The position numbers and the translations under genes were made by a program. A model generated the notes under the pieces. That model made no database searches. It saw only the letters and a list, made by a program, of their open reading frames with translations, and was not told where the DNA came from. From Coffea arabica (taxonomy: Eukaryota; Streptophyta; Magnoliopsida; Gentianales; Rubiaceae), in contig NC_092310.1 in NCBI RefSeq assembly GCF_036785885.1, positions 2,914,001 through 2,978,000 of the forward strand: a DNA stretch of 64,000 nucleotides, given 5' to 3'. Below are positions 1 to 10,572 of the stretch, piece after piece. Numbering within the stretch: position 1 is the first letter of the stretch; the number at the start of each line of letters is the position of its first letter.

Positions 1-50
1 GAGGCATAACATTTATCGAAGCACCCAAATCCAACATAGCTTTTTCAATT

Positions 51-1880
51 TTAATATTGCCTATTTTGCAAGGGACAGTAAACATACCCGGGATCCTTGC
101 ATTTAGGAGGCAATTTTTTCTGCAGAACTGCCGAGACATTTTCTCCCATATGCACTTTCTCGTTTCCTTTCAACTTTTTCTTACCAGTGCATAACTCCTT
201 CAAAAATTTAGCATATCTAGGAATTTGTTTAATTGCATCTAAAAGAGGGATATTTACCTCAACTTTTCGAAAAGTGTCCAAAATCTCCTGTTCTTGTTCT
301 TGCTTTTTGGACTTTGCCAGTCGACTAGGAAATGGAGGCGGAGGTGTAACCACTTGTGTTGATTTTTCTCCAAAATCTGGTTGTTCCAAGGCCCTAGGTT
401 GAGACACATTCCCCTCTTTTTCGAGCTCTTCCTCGATTGCTTGTTCAGAAATTTTCTTGCTCGGCTCAGGCAACTCTTTGCCACTTCTTAATGTGATGGC
501 ACTAGCATTTTGCTTGGGGTTGACAATTGTCTGCGAAGGTAGCTTTCCAGATAATTGGGACTCCAATCTATTGACTGTGGAAGCTAACTGGCTCATTTGA
601 TTCTCCAAATTATGAATGCTAGTTTTCGTCTCCTGTTGAAATTGTTGAGTGTTAGTAGCCAAAGATTTCACAATATCCTCAAGTGACATACCTGATTTAT
701 GAGCAGATTGTTGCTGTGAAAGTTGAGGTCTAGGTTGATATTGTGGCTGTTGTGGAAATCCTGGTGGCCTTGCTGCATAACTAAAATTAGGATGATCCCT
801 CCATCCTGGATTATAGGTGTTTGCATAGGGATCATACCGCCTCTGAGGTGGTCCTGGAAATCCAACTGCATTAGCCTGCTCAGTCGAATCATCTTGGAGT
901 GTGGGGCACATATCTGTTGGATGACTCGAACCATAGCAGATTCCACATGTTTTCAATTGCTGCATTTGTCCTATAGCTAACTTTTCAACCAAAGAAGTTA
1001 GACAATCTAATCTTTGCTCTATTGAAGAATTACTTACCTCATTGACTCTACGAGTTGTGTTATCCTGCCTGTCTCCAAATTGTTGAGCATTTGCAGCCAT
1101 ACTCGATATCAAACTTCTTGCCTCCGTGGGTGTTTTATTCACTAAGGAGCCCCCACTGGCAGCATCAATAATTCTTCTGTCAGTTTGGGACAGACCCTCA
1201 TAAAAATACTGGATGAGGAGTTGGTCAGGAATTTGATGATGAGGACAACTAGCACATAGTTGCTTGAATCTTTCCCAATATTCATGTAGAGTCTCTCCAT
1301 TGAATTGTCGAATTCCACAGATGTCTTTCCTAATGCTTGCAGCTCGGGATGCAGGAAAGAATTTTTCTAGAAAATGCTTCTTCATGTCTGTCCATGTGGA
1401 TATTGACCCAGAGGGCAGATAATAGAGCCAATCCTTAGCTTTATCGGCTAAGAAAAATGGAAAGGCTCTTAATTTAATTTGCTCCTCTGTGACTCCCTGA
1501 GGTTTCATTGTCGAGCAAACCACATGGAATTCTTTGAGATGCTTGTGGGGATCTTCACCTGGTAAGCCATGAAAAGAAGGAAGTAAATGGATTAGTCCAG
1601 ATTTTAACTCAAGTGCAACCTCTAATGTAGGATAAGTAATGCATAGAGGCTGTTGATTTAAATCTGGTGCAGCCAATTCTCTCAATGTCCGTTCATTAGC
1701 CATGGTGCTATTTATTTCTTCCGTCTCACTAAATGAATCCACAAAATCTACTACTGAATTATGTCCAGTAGATGAGGAGGATGCCTCTGCTCGTTCTCTT
1801 GTTGCTTTTCTCAATGCATGAGCAGTCTTCTCTATCTCAGGATTATATTGCAGTTCACCTGTACGAGAAGATCTAGGCAT
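51..1880 (-). CDS. Gag polyprotein of E1 (frameshifted at its 3' end)
   Basis: Structural capsid/nucleocapsid protein of an Athila retrotransposon. The start is placed at 1880 because the protein then begins MPRSSRTGEL, as in E2; an upstream in-frame Met at 1919 only adds a low-complexity Phe/Tyr leader. The central part is a retrotransposon Gag domain (LRAFPF, KDWLYYLP, FPASRA, EYWERFKQL and PHHQIPDQLL), followed by a CX2CX4HX4C zinc knuckle (CGICYGSSHPTDMC) and a Gln-rich coiled region. Compared with E2, an extra G in the CCCGGG run near 87-92 changes frame, so the ORF ends at 51. The protease start (the LDLGAS active-site region) continues in another frame at about 1-85 and off the window. 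Unlike E2, this copy reads through the position of the first E2 stop. Confidence 0.88.
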   Translation of the reverse strand: MPRSSRTGELQYNPEIEKTAHALRKATRERAEASSSSTGHNSVVDFVDSFSETEEINSTMANERTLRELAAPDLNQQPLCITYPTLEVALELKSGLIHLLPSFHGLPGEDPHKHLKEFHVVCSTMKPQGVTEEQIKLRAFPFFLADKAKDWLYYLPSGSISTWTDMKKHFLEKFFPASRAASIRKDICGIRQFNGETLHEYWERFKQLCASCPHHQIPDQLLIQYFYEGLSQTDRRIIDAASGGSLVNKTPTEARSLISSMAANAQQFGDRQDNTTRRVNEVSNSSIEQRLDCLTSLVEKLAIGQMQQLKTCGICYGSSHPTDMCPTLQDDSTEQANAVGFPGPPQRRYDPYANTYNPGWRDHPNFSYAARPPGFPQQPQYQPRPQLSQQQSAHKSGMSLEDIVKSLATNTQQFQQETKTSIHNLENQMSQLASTVNRLESQLSGKLPSQTIVNPKQNASAITLRSGKELPEPSKKISEQAIEEELEKEGNVSQPRALEQPDFGEKSTQVVTPPPPFPSRLAKSKKQEQEQEILDTFRKVEVNIPLLDAIKQIPRYAKFLKELCTGKKKLKGNEKVHMGENVSAVLQKKLPPKCKDPGYVYCPLQNRQY

Positions 1881-1962
1881 AAACCAGTAACAATAAAAAT
1901 AAAAATAAAAAATAAACAAAGAAAATAAAATTCAAAGAAAATAAATTTATTTTGACACCAAG

Positions 1963-1980
1963 TCCCCGGCAGCGGCGCCA
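1963..1980 (-). other. Primer-binding site, tRNA-Asp type (E1)
   Basis: On the minus strand the site reads TGGCGCCGCTGCCGGGGA, complementary to the 3' end of plant tRNA-Asp(GUC) with one mismatch (GCT for GTT). It lies five bases inside the LTR edge. This priming tRNA is characteristic of Athila/Tat-type elements. Confidence 0.9.
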
Positions 1981-1985
1981 AAATT

Positions 1986-3612
1986 TGGTGGGTGTCAAAC
2001 CAGCAAAAATAAAATTCCTACTCTTAAGTCACGAATTAAGTCCACTATGGTACTGGAGCAGGGACTTAGGCTGTGCAATGGGTTACCAGCTTCACCCTGG
2101 TGCCAGAGTTTGCTTGATCCGATATACCAAAGTATATTAATTACGTGAAAGACAAAATTCGAATATAGCAGTGAGCAGGGTCGAATCCACAGGGACTTGG
2201 GAATTTATTTTGAATGAATGTAACATTAAATAAAAATGGGGGGAATTGATATGGAACTGTCTAATTTAATTGCTCAAATTAAAAATAAGACAATCGCAGA
2301 TAAAATAAATAACAATAAATATAAAGTAAATTAACGGAAGGAAAATCTCTAGTCAAAGGTATAATCTCCACTAATGGTTCGAATCACTGATCACAGATGC
2401 AGAGATAAAATCTTTCATTTACAAATAAACTGGTTATGGTTGTCAACAAGCTCTGACAACCTGCCTAACCTTCCTGATTCGATAACCACAACAAGCTCTG
2501 TAGTTATTGCCCTAGCCAATTAAGCAGTCCTAAACACGCTCTTAGGATTTAACCTATTGACAGCATTAATCATTAGACTGGCCACCAATTATAACCAACA
2601 AACACACATGCTCGGTTTATTTAGGCTATATCATATATTTCCACAACAACAACTCAAAAGTTTCTACTACAATTGAATCATGTCACTTGCCACATGCACT
2701 AAAATTACCCAACAATTACGGATTGAGCACTCTTAGATGGCTGTTAATTACTCACACAATTAAACAGTGATCAAGTATTTAATTGCAAGAAATAATCATA
2801 TGCATAAGTGAACAGGAAATATATAAATACTTGCAAATTAAAGAACGTAGGCAAATAAATTCGATCTCACAGTTTTGTCGAACCAAAGCTTCGATTTAAC
2901 CTCTGACTAGATAAACTTAGCCACGCCTCATGATTAAATCACCACACGAAGTAATGGATTGCAAAGGCATTGCGTTTTTACTAGAAAGCAAGGAATAAAA
3001 GATGTTTTTCCCGTTGGGGAATATTGTCGAACACCTGGCGTGTGTCAGAGGCCAGTCAAGAGAAAGGAAACTAGAACTAAACTAAAAAGCTAAACTAGAG
3101 GTCTCCTTTTGCTTCTGTCCGTCCTCTCCTTAAAAAGCCAAAAGTAAGATGACTAAAAGCTATCTCCGGTGGTCCCCACACATGTGGACAAAGTCTCCAA
3201 AATTACTTCTTCTTCCAAGTCTCTCTACGTTGCTTTCTTTGAAGAGCCCAAATGACCAAATATCTTTCACTAGCTTTGTGGTCCCCCACCAATTCAAGGG
3301 CCCAAGGTTTGAAGCCCTTAGAAGTCTCCATATTCTCCATAAAGTCCCTCCTTTTTGGTAGTTTTCTGCTTCATTCCCTATCAAATGGGATGCGTGCTTT
3401 CTAGTATCAACTAAGAATCTTGTATCAAGATTTTCTTAATGGAATTTCCTCAATTAGGCTTCGATTTCTCCTTTTCTGCCTCAATTAACTTGAAGTTCCT
3501 AGAAATCACACAAAAATTCAATTATAAGTAGAATCTAGCAAATTATCACAACATTTGGTCAAAATAAAGGGGAAAATATTAACAAATAAACTGCCTAATT
3601 TGCGCATTAACA
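1986..3612 (-). repeat. 5' LTR of E1
   Basis: About 1.63 kb. The boundary next to the PBS is clear: TGGTGGGTGTCAAACC starts at 1986, five bases after the PBS, the same spacing as in E2. The outer end is inferred by aligning the E2 LTR start (its purine-rich block and GGCAGTTTA) with the reverse complement of 3540-3612. A closer TATCA at 3379-3383 was considered and dropped because homology to the E2 LTR continues past it. The LTR shares the E2 signature around the actgtgagatcg block (here near 2863-2875). Confidence 0.7.
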
Positions 3613-4189
3613 TGCACCATGAAAACAGAAGGGAAAATCACCGAAATATTCCTTCATACTATCAAAAAATAAAAGAGTCTGGTTTTGATTCTTCAAATTT
3701 AAATGGTGAGAAGTGGTTTCTCATGGCTTCACTTATACAAGATGTACCATTTTGGTCCCAAAACTCATTCAAGGGCAATTTTCTAACTAAAACTCGAACT
3801 ATGTTATCAATTTATGAACTAAAGCAATAAAATTATCAGCCAAATTACTGCTTTCGATCCACAACTCCAACCAAAAATTCGAAACAACAATGTCATTGTT
3901 TTCGCTCAAGACAATAGTTTTATGAAGTTATTGAGTAAGAGAAAAGGCGAACAAAAAAGGAGAAAGAAAACCTGTTGACATCCGGATGACTTTATTTAAA
4001 TTCAAAGTTACAGTTGGCTCATCTAAACAGAAGAACATTTTGTGTAATCCCAAATATTGCGGTTTAGTCAGCCAACAATATTGTAGGCTCATCTAAGAGA
4101 AGCGTACGTCTTTGTTCCTTTCTGAGTCTTCCCAGATATCATTTTGTACAATATCAAATAAAGACACACACCAAAATTATCGTTTCGAA
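3613..4189. other. Intergenic, no gene recognised
   Basis: AT-rich sequence between the E1 LTR and the DUF716 pseudogene. Short ORFs here match nothing I recognise. A small AAT-type simple repeat lies near 4193-4204. Confidence 0.5.
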
Positions 4190-4959
4190 AAAAATAATAA
4201 TAAAGACACCAAAAACTGTAACTTCAATTAGGTGCCAGCCAAACTGAATGTTCACTAATGATTTAGCCCTTTCAAGGGCTTCATCATTGGCAACTGCCAA
4301 TATCGTGTCCATATTCCGAGTTTATCTAACAGCCTTTGGGAATATACTCTGGTGTGTGCAAAGCGTGATTCCCATGATCATCATCCAAACTCCTTGTAAC
4401 AAGATGCTAAGAGACCTTACGAATTATTCAAGAAACTCTTTGGGTAACCTATGCCTAAAACTTAAAGGGTAGTGAAAAATGAGACAAGTATGACAATTTG
4501 GTGAAACCAATGGTATTGGCCTTCCACACCCATGTGATCAGTAGAGTGGAAATGGAAGAGGAGAAATGGAAAGGAAATGACTCCTAGCATTAGAGTTAGG
4601 CCACATTGAGCTGGGAGCTGGATTTTGTGAACAATGAAGGAGAAAAGTGCATAGATAAAGAGAGACAAGTCTATGTTTGTGTGCTCAAAGTCGCAAAGAT
4701 GGTGCGATGGGATGGTGCCATCAGAATCCAATGGTTGGTGCCTGGCAGGACCAACGAATAGTTCCATAAATATATAGGCAACGCAGCTTCCCGTCAGGAA
4801 GAAAAGTTCCAAGTACCTAATTTTTGAAGTTGGAAACCATGGCAAAGATATGTAGGATTTTGGATGGAGAAAGAGAGGCCTGATATGGTTAACTAAATGC
4901 CAGAGGCCAAACAGAAAGAAGCCTAATCAAGGGATCACATGTCCCACCAAACTGCCCAT
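4190..4959 (-). pseudogene. DUF716 (TMEM45-like) family pseudogene
   Basis: Translation of the minus strand from the ATG at 4957-4959 gives MGSLVGHVIP, then a TGA, then LGFFLFGLWHLVNHI and an open stretch with the family hallmarks PWFPTSKIRYLELF, DGTIPSHHLCDFEH, LLFHFHSTDHMGVEGQYH and QIVILVSFFTT. A stop at 4462-4464 and at least one frame change follow. The C-terminal family block (PKSF, FVRSLSILLQGVWMM, EYIPKGC, EALERAKSLVNIQFGWH) is spread over more than one frame down to about 4190. Intact members are multi-pass membrane proteins of poorly known function. There are at least two in-frame stops plus frameshifts and no introns are evident, so I call it a pseudogene. Whether it arose by retrotransposition is not shown. 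Confidence 0.82.
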
Positions 4960-6816
4960 TGCCAGTGCCTTGTGTTTTGCTTGCTTGATTTGTATGTTTT
5001 GTTTTAGGAAATAAGGGTGCAAGGAGGTTACAGGGAAACCAGATTTCGATGTATTCAAAGTAAGTTTACCATACTACATTATGAGCCTATATATAGGCTT
5101 ACATACAAATTAAAATAAGAAAATTAGGTAATACGAGAAACCTCTTGCTAATCAAGACAATCAAGTCAAATTTAATATGGATTAAAAATTTTAGAGAAAC
5201 AAATCAGATCAAATATTTATAATCTATAGGTAGGCTATTTTATTTTATGCTCTAACAGCACAAGATATATAAGAAGTGACCTTGATCACTCCTTCCACTA
5301 AAGGTTATTTCTTTTTCGCACTAATCTTTGTGCCTGCACACAAATGGAAAAGAAAATAGAAAATAGAAAAGAAGCACAATACAAGCAGATATTAATTTTA
5401 AGCTCAAAAAATTCTCTCTCCCAGGTGGCAACGTGGCTGAACAGAATTTAATAATTTGTAGATCACAATTAGGCATTTCGATATGTCTTACCACATTGAG
5501 AGCTTATGCACTGTTAGAGATTCAGGCACTCGACAAGTTAAATGAAGATTTTTTTATCAGTTGATTCTTTGACTTAATGGCTCAATATATGTTAACGTGA
5601 TCAATTAGGTGGGAAGAATGGACAACGAGATGCTTCATATTTTACCCCACTGACCATCGATTTGGCTTCGCCACTGCTACTGGCTAATGGTTAGAAAGCT
5701 AGATATGTTGAATACATTCTTTGCTAATTGTAGTATCTATCAGTCTCAGTATTTAATTACGAAAGGGAATAATTCAGTTTGAGGAACAACCAAATTCAGC
5801 AATCAAACGAAATTTTTTGTTGGGCGCTTTCATGATTTATTGAGCTTACCGACTTTCTCTTTCAAGTAACATTCGTTTTGGTTGGTATCAATGCAAAATC
5901 AAGTAATCATCATACGCAACCAACTGAATAACACCCTTAAGCGGGATTACCTTTGAGATGTCCTTCAAAATTTTCAAAGTTTCAGGAATAGGAAAATAGA
6001 AATGTTGTTTTAGAGTTTTGGCACAGCTTGTGTGACTGAAGAACGTTAAAATATGGTTTGCTCCTTTAACAAAATTGAATATGGAGTTGCACAATTATTA
6101 AGAGTACTACGTATTCTTTGGGATGGTTTAAGGGTGAATTCAAACTTGCACTGTTAGGCACCGTTTGGATTGAGGGAATTGGAGGGAAAGCAAAGGAGAA
6201 GAATTGGAGGGATTTAATTTTTTTTGTTTGGATTGACTTTTGAGGAGAGAAAGGAAAGGATAAGAGGGAAAGACTCTAGTTATTTTATTGAGTTAGTTTC
6301 CACCCAAAAATGGGCAAAAACGGAGGAGATGAAACTAAATCAATTAAAATAATTAAAACTTTTTAAACGATAGTTTATTTTTTATCTTTTCCAGTGAATT
6401 AACACTTGCATGTCCACTTTGTGTTATCTGTTTCGGTTGCAACAGTTTTACTATTAGCTACATATTGTTATATTCATGGAAATTTTTTTATTGATTTTTT
6501 TTTAAAGTGAGAGGTCTTGAAGACAATCCCTCACATCTTACCACTCAACCCAATCATCCCCTGTTATACTCTTGAAAATTGACCTTAGGGTATCTAGTTA
6601 ATCTCTCTATCAATTAAACTGAATTTTGGGACAAAATATTTAGGGTGAAAACAATGAGATAAGAAGAGCCGATTTTTTTTATGGGAATATTCTAAACTTT
6701 ACAAGAGTGAAGGGGAAAAGAGGAGAAATTGTGAGTTGGATCAAGAATTTTATAGAGCATCTGACTAATGTCCCTACTAGTTAAATTCGATCTTAAGGAT
6801 TCTGCGTGTGTGTGTG
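4960..6816. other. Intergenic, no gene recognised
   Basis: About 1.9 kb upstream of the DUF716 pseudogene. It holds only short ORFs with no recognisable domain. The stretch 6155-6330 (CACCGTTTGGATTG followed by GGAGG-rich runs and a second TTTGGATTGA) looks like part of a small non-autonomous DNA element, but I could not define both ends. The right edge is a GT microsatellite (6804-6816) that is the target of E2. Confidence 0.5.
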
Positions 6817-6821
6817 TCTAT

Positions 6822-8188
6822 TGATAGGGATATAATTATGCATTTTATTTGTGGTTATTTGGTCTTAATTTTGGCAGTTTAGTATGCAAAGTATTGGATT
6901 TCTGCTCATAATTAGTATTTGTGTTAATTACAGGCAATTAGTGTTGAAAGTGACAAAAGGGAGGCAAAATCCAGAAGACTCTTGCTTCTAAGGCGTGCCC
7001 ACGCCAGACAACACAGAGCTGCATGAAAAAGCCGGATCGCGGGCCCAAGCCCTGGAACAACCATTCTGATTGGAAGATACCTTTTTACCATACGTGGGAT
7101 CAGGAAGTTTTTCCAAAGAGGACTTTTGGCAACAATCCAATGAGGGAATTAAGGAAAGAATTCGTTTGAGAAACAACTTCTTATTTTGGCTAGCAAAAGG
7201 ACGGCGGGCAGCACTACAAATTGGGGGGGATTGCAATAGACTAGGGGGAATCTTTTCATTCTTGTGTTTTTTTTCCTTTTACTTCTCCACGCAAGCTTTA
7301 GACAGGCCGCCGCACCCTTTTACTTCTTCAAAGACAAAATTACTTGGAAGCTTGGAATCGAATAAATATTATGTGGCAAGGCTAGTTCTTTTATCTAGTT
7401 GAGGAATAAATCAAGGATCGGGGCACCATAACTGTGAGATCGTTTTAATTGTTTATTTTTAATTTGTATGTTCATGGGTATTTGATTATTCTCTATTTTT
7501 CCCTGAGTTATTATTGTTTAGATTTATTGGATAATTAGGCCTGTTATTCGATTTTCTAAATAATTGGTAGCCAATTAGGATGTTGGCGCGTCGCTTTTAA
7601 GCATCTTGATTAGTGGCAAACGAGACAATTTCACCGCCTCGCAAGCGGTCTAATTTGAATCGTGGGAATAATTAATCTAGCCTAAATAAACCCGCATGTG
7701 TGTTTGTCATCTAGAATTGGGTCTTTCTAATTCATAATGCTGTGGCTACATTAAATCCTGTGAGCGTTTCTGGGGTTGTTTAGTCACAAGAGGGTAGTTT
7801 ATGAGCGTCTCTTGACTACCATAAAATTAAGGAAAGATTGGTGGTTGGGCGCGTCGCTTGACCACTATAACCAGTTTATTCGTGAGTATATGAATTGTCC
7901 CTTGTATCTGTGATCAGTTGTGTGCTTCGCTGCCAAGATTAATTCCTTGGCTAGGTTGTTTTAATTAATAGTTATTTGTGTAATTTGGTTCCTGCTATCT
8001 TTCTCAACTTTAAATTTCAGTTTTTTATTCCTTTTAATTAGTGGGTACTACTGCTAAAACCCCTCCCATTTTCCTGTGTGATTTGCCTACCTGTTCCCTG
8101 AGGAGACGACCCTACTCACCATTATACTCATTCAGTTTTGGTAGTAGGTCTAATATAAATTTTATTTTTGGTGGTTTGACACCCACCA
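6822..8188 (+). repeat. 5' LTR of E2
   Basis: Starts TGATAGGGATATAATTATGC and ends GACACCCACCA, 1,367 bp. It matches 15180-16550 almost base for base. A 110-codon ORF inside it (7070-7402) is present in both LTRs and is not considered coding. It contains an inverted repeat GGCGTGCCCACGCC at 6992-7005 that recurs elsewhere in the element. Confidence 0.95.
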
Positions 8189-8193
8189 AATTT

Positions 8194-8211
8194 TGGCGCC
8201 GTTGCCGGGGA
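8194..8211 (+). other. Primer-binding site, tRNA-Asp (E2)
   Basis: TGGCGCCGTTGCCGGGGA, a full 18-base complement to the 3' end of plant tRNA-Asp(GUC). It begins five bases after the 5' LTR. It primes minus-strand DNA synthesis and places the element with the Athila/Tat group. Confidence 0.95.
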
Positions 8212-8283
8212 ACTGGTGTTTTAAGTGACTTATTGCACAGGCTTTAGTTTTTATTTTTATTTTTATTTTTATTTTTTTATTTT

Positions 8284-9903
8284 ATGCCTCGATCTTCTCG
8301 TACAGGAGAATTACAATTTGATCCAGAGATCGAGAAGACTGCAAGAAGGTTGACCAAGGAGGCAAAGTTGCGTAAGCAACAAGATTCAACGTCACCTTCA
8401 GAATCTAAGCAAGAGTTTGTTTCCAGTGATTCATCAAGTGAATCTGAAAAAGAAGAAGTGCATATTCCCCGAGTAGCAATGGCAGCCCCAAGAACTTTGA
8501 GGGAGTTGGCAACTCCTAACGTGAACCAGCAGCCATTATGCATTACATTTCCTAACACGGAAGAGGCATTTGAGCTTAAATCTGGTCTTATTCACTTACT
8601 TCCTACTTTTCGTGGTATTGCAGGTGAAGACCCACATAAACACTTGAAAGAATTTCATGTGGTGTGCTCCACAATGAAACCTCAAGGAGTCACTGAGAAC
8701 CACATCAAGTTGAGAGCCTTCCCTTTCTCTTTGGCAGATAAGGCTAAAGATTGGTTATTTTACCTGCCATCTGGATCCATCACTACGTGGGAAGAATTGA
8801 AGAGAAGATTCCTCGAGAAATTTTTCCTTGCCTCTAGAGCCGCCAATATAAGGAAAGAAATATGTGGAGTTAGGCAGGCAAATGGAGAAGTTCTATATGA
8901 GTACTGGGAGCGCTTTAAACAACTGCGTGCCAGCTGCCCGCATCATCAAATCCCTGATCAGCTCTTAATACAATATTTCTACGAGGGATTATCACCTATG
9001 GATAGGAGCATGTTAGATGCAGCCAGTGGCGGTGCTCTGGTTAACAAGACCACAGACGAAGCCACGTTATTGATTTCCACCATGGCTGAAAATTCCCAAC
9101 AATTTGGAGTGAGAGCTGATGGAGCAATAAGAAGGGTCAATGAAGTGAATCACTCTGACTTAGAGGGTAAACTATCTGAGCTTACCTCTCTGGTACGTCA
9201 AATGGCAAGGGGGCAAATACAATCTATGAAGACTTGTGGTATCTGCGCTGCTCCCGGACACATGACTGACATGTGCCCAACTCTCCAGGAGGATTCACCT
9301 GAACAAGCCAACATAGTGGGAGATTTTTCTGGACCACCTCCACGAAGGAATGATCCTTTTGCACCCACTTACAATCCAGGGTGGCGAAATCATCCTAACT
9401 TTAGCTATGCTTCAAAACCCCCTGGCTTTCAACAACATTTCCAGCCGCGGCCACCAGTGCAACAACCATCCACTTCCAATTCAAACATGTCTCTTGAAGA
9501 TATGGTGAAGTCACTGGCCCAAAGCACGAGTCAATTACAGCAAGAGACTCAAAGATCTCAGCAGGAGTCTCACAGATTTCAACAAGAGACTCGTGCTAGC
9601 ATTAGGAATTTAGAAGCACAGATGTCTCAATTGGCAACTTCCATGAGCAACCTGAAAAATAATAATAGAGGAAAGTTACCATTTCAAGTAATTCCTAATC
9701 CCAAGGAGAATGCCAGTGCAATGCAATTACGGAGTGGCAAGGAGGTACAGTCTCCTAGGCGTGCCCACGCCAAAGAAGAAGAAGTGCCCAGGAAGGGGGA
9801 AGAGGAAGATGAGAAACAATCCTCTGAAGTCTCAAAGAAAGTTGACATTCCTCCTCCTTTTCCTGGCAGGTTTACAAGAGCCAAAAAGGAAGAATCTGAG
9901 TAA
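8284..9903 (+). CDS. Gag polyprotein of E2
   Basis: Capsid/nucleocapsid precursor, 539 residues from MPRSSRTGEL. Order of parts: a charged N-terminus; the Gag domain at about residues 75-270 (LRAFPFSLADKAKDWLFYLP, EYWERFKQL, PHHQIPDQLLIQYFYEGL); a perfect CCHC knuckle CGICAAPGHMTDMC at about 319-332; a Pro/Gln-rich linker; and a coiled segment with three near-tandem QQE-containing repeats (QQETQRS, QQESHRF, QQETRAS). The last repeat corresponds to a single copy in E1. The frame ends at TAA 9901-9903, but E1 continues through this point (EQEILDTF), so the stop looks like a nonsense change and not the natural end of Gag. An inverted repeat shared with the LTRs overlaps the coding sequence at 9758-9771. 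Confidence 0.93.
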   Translation: MPRSSRTGELQFDPEIEKTARRLTKEAKLRKQQDSTSPSESKQEFVSSDSSSESEKEEVHIPRVAMAAPRTLRELATPNVNQQPLCITFPNTEEAFELKSGLIHLLPTFRGIAGEDPHKHLKEFHVVCSTMKPQGVTENHIKLRAFPFSLADKAKDWLFYLPSGSITTWEELKRRFLEKFFLASRAANIRKEICGVRQANGEVLYEYWERFKQLRASCPHHQIPDQLLIQYFYEGLSPMDRSMLDAASGGALVNKTTDEATLLISTMAENSQQFGVRADGAIRRVNEVNHSDLEGKLSELTSLVRQMARGQIQSMKTCGICAAPGHMTDMCPTLQEDSPEQANIVGDFSGPPPRRNDPFAPTYNPGWRNHPNFSYASKPPGFQQHFQPRPPVQQPSTSNSNMSLEDMVKSLAQSTSQLQQETQRSQQESHRFQQETRASIRNLEAQMSQLATSMSNLKNNNRGKLPFQVIPNPKENASAMQLRSGKEVQSPRRAHAKEEEVPRKGEEEDEKQSSEVSKKVDIPPPFPGRFTRAKKEESE

Positions 9904-10572
9904 GAGATTTTGGACACCTTCAGGAAAGTGGAGATCAATATTCCTTTATTGGATGCTATTAGGCAATTGCCTAAATATGCTAAATTTTTGAAGGGCTTAT
10001 GCACTAACCGCAATAAGTTGAGTCTGGATGACAAGGTGAAGGTGGGGGAGAATGTCTCAGCGATGTTTCAAAGGAAGTTGTCACAGAAATGCAAGGATCC
10101 AGGTATGTTTACTATACCATGCATAATTGGCAATCAAAGAATTGAAAAAAGCATGCTTGACTTAGGTGCTTCAATATATGTCATGCCTCTCTCAATTTTT
10201 AAAGTTTTGAATTTAGGACCCCTCAAAGAAACTAGAGTAATCATTCAACTAGCTGATAGGTCGAATGTCTACCCTGAGGGCCTAGTTGAAGATGTTCTAG
10301 TAAAGGTCAATGAATTCATTTTTCCTGTGGATTTTTACATTGTTGATATGAATGATGCATACTCTATTGATTCAGCAGTGATTCTTTTGGGTAGACCCTT
10401 CATGAGTACAGCAAGGACTAAAATAGATGTACATGAAGGGACTTTATCTGTGGAATTTGATGGAGAGAAGGTCACTTTCAATATTTTTGATGCAATGAAG
10501 CATCCTGTGGATACTGAATCTGTAAATTTTGTTGGCATGACTAATACCATTGTGCAAGAGAATTTTGAATAG
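9904..10572 (+). CDS. Protease region of E2
   Basis: In-frame continuation of Gag after the TAA. It begins EILDTFRKVEINIPLLDAI, then shows the retropepsin active site as MLDLGASIYVMP (Asp-Leu-Gly-Ala-Ser) and the ILLGRPFMSTA segment near the end, as expected for an aspartic protease that matures the polyprotein. It has no ATG of its own near the start, so it depends on read-through of the Gag stop. It ends with TAG at 10570-10572, again in frame with what follows. Confidence 0.9.
   Translation, partial: EILDTFRKVEINIPLLDAIRQLPKYAKFLKGLCTNRNKLSLDDKVKVGENVSAMFQRKLSQKCKDPGMFTIPCIIGNQRIEKSMLDLGASIYVMPLSIFKVLNLGPLKETRVIIQLADRSNVYPEGLVEDVLVKVNEFIFPVDFYIVDMNDAYSIDSAVILLGRPFMSTARTKIDVHEGTLSVEFDGEKVTFNIFDAMKHPVDTESVNFVGMTNTIVQENFE

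Larger units (their letters stand above)
1..3612 (-). mobile_element. Athila-type Ty3/gypsy retrotransposon, 5' part (element E1)
   Basis: A minus-strand LTR retrotransposon whose 5' LTR (1986-3612), primer-binding site and gag lie in the window; protease onwards runs off the left edge. The PBS complements the 3' end of plant tRNA-Asp and the Gag resembles that of the complete element at 6822-16550, which together indicate the Athila clade. The LTR ends in CA on the plus strand at 3612 and the next five bases are TGCAC. The partner flank is outside the window, so the target duplication cannot be tested. The element is not intact: a one-base insertion near 87-92 shifts the frame at the Gag/protease junction. 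Confidence 0.9.

Noticed and set aside
3379..3383. TATCA as the outer end of the E1 LTR
   Set aside because: Homology with the E2 LTR continues beyond it to about 3612.
5888..6094. 68-codon minus-strand ORF with moderately complex protein
   Set aside because: No family recognised and no supporting exons or neighbours.
7070..7402. 110-codon ORF in the E2 5' LTR, repeated at 15428-15760 in the 3' LTR
   Set aside because: It is conserved only because the LTRs are near-identical copies; there is no recognisable domain and it lies in U3-type sequence.
8194..8211. tRNA-Asp-like sequence as a tRNA gene
   Set aside because: Only the 18-base complement of the tRNA 3' end is present; it is a primer-binding site.
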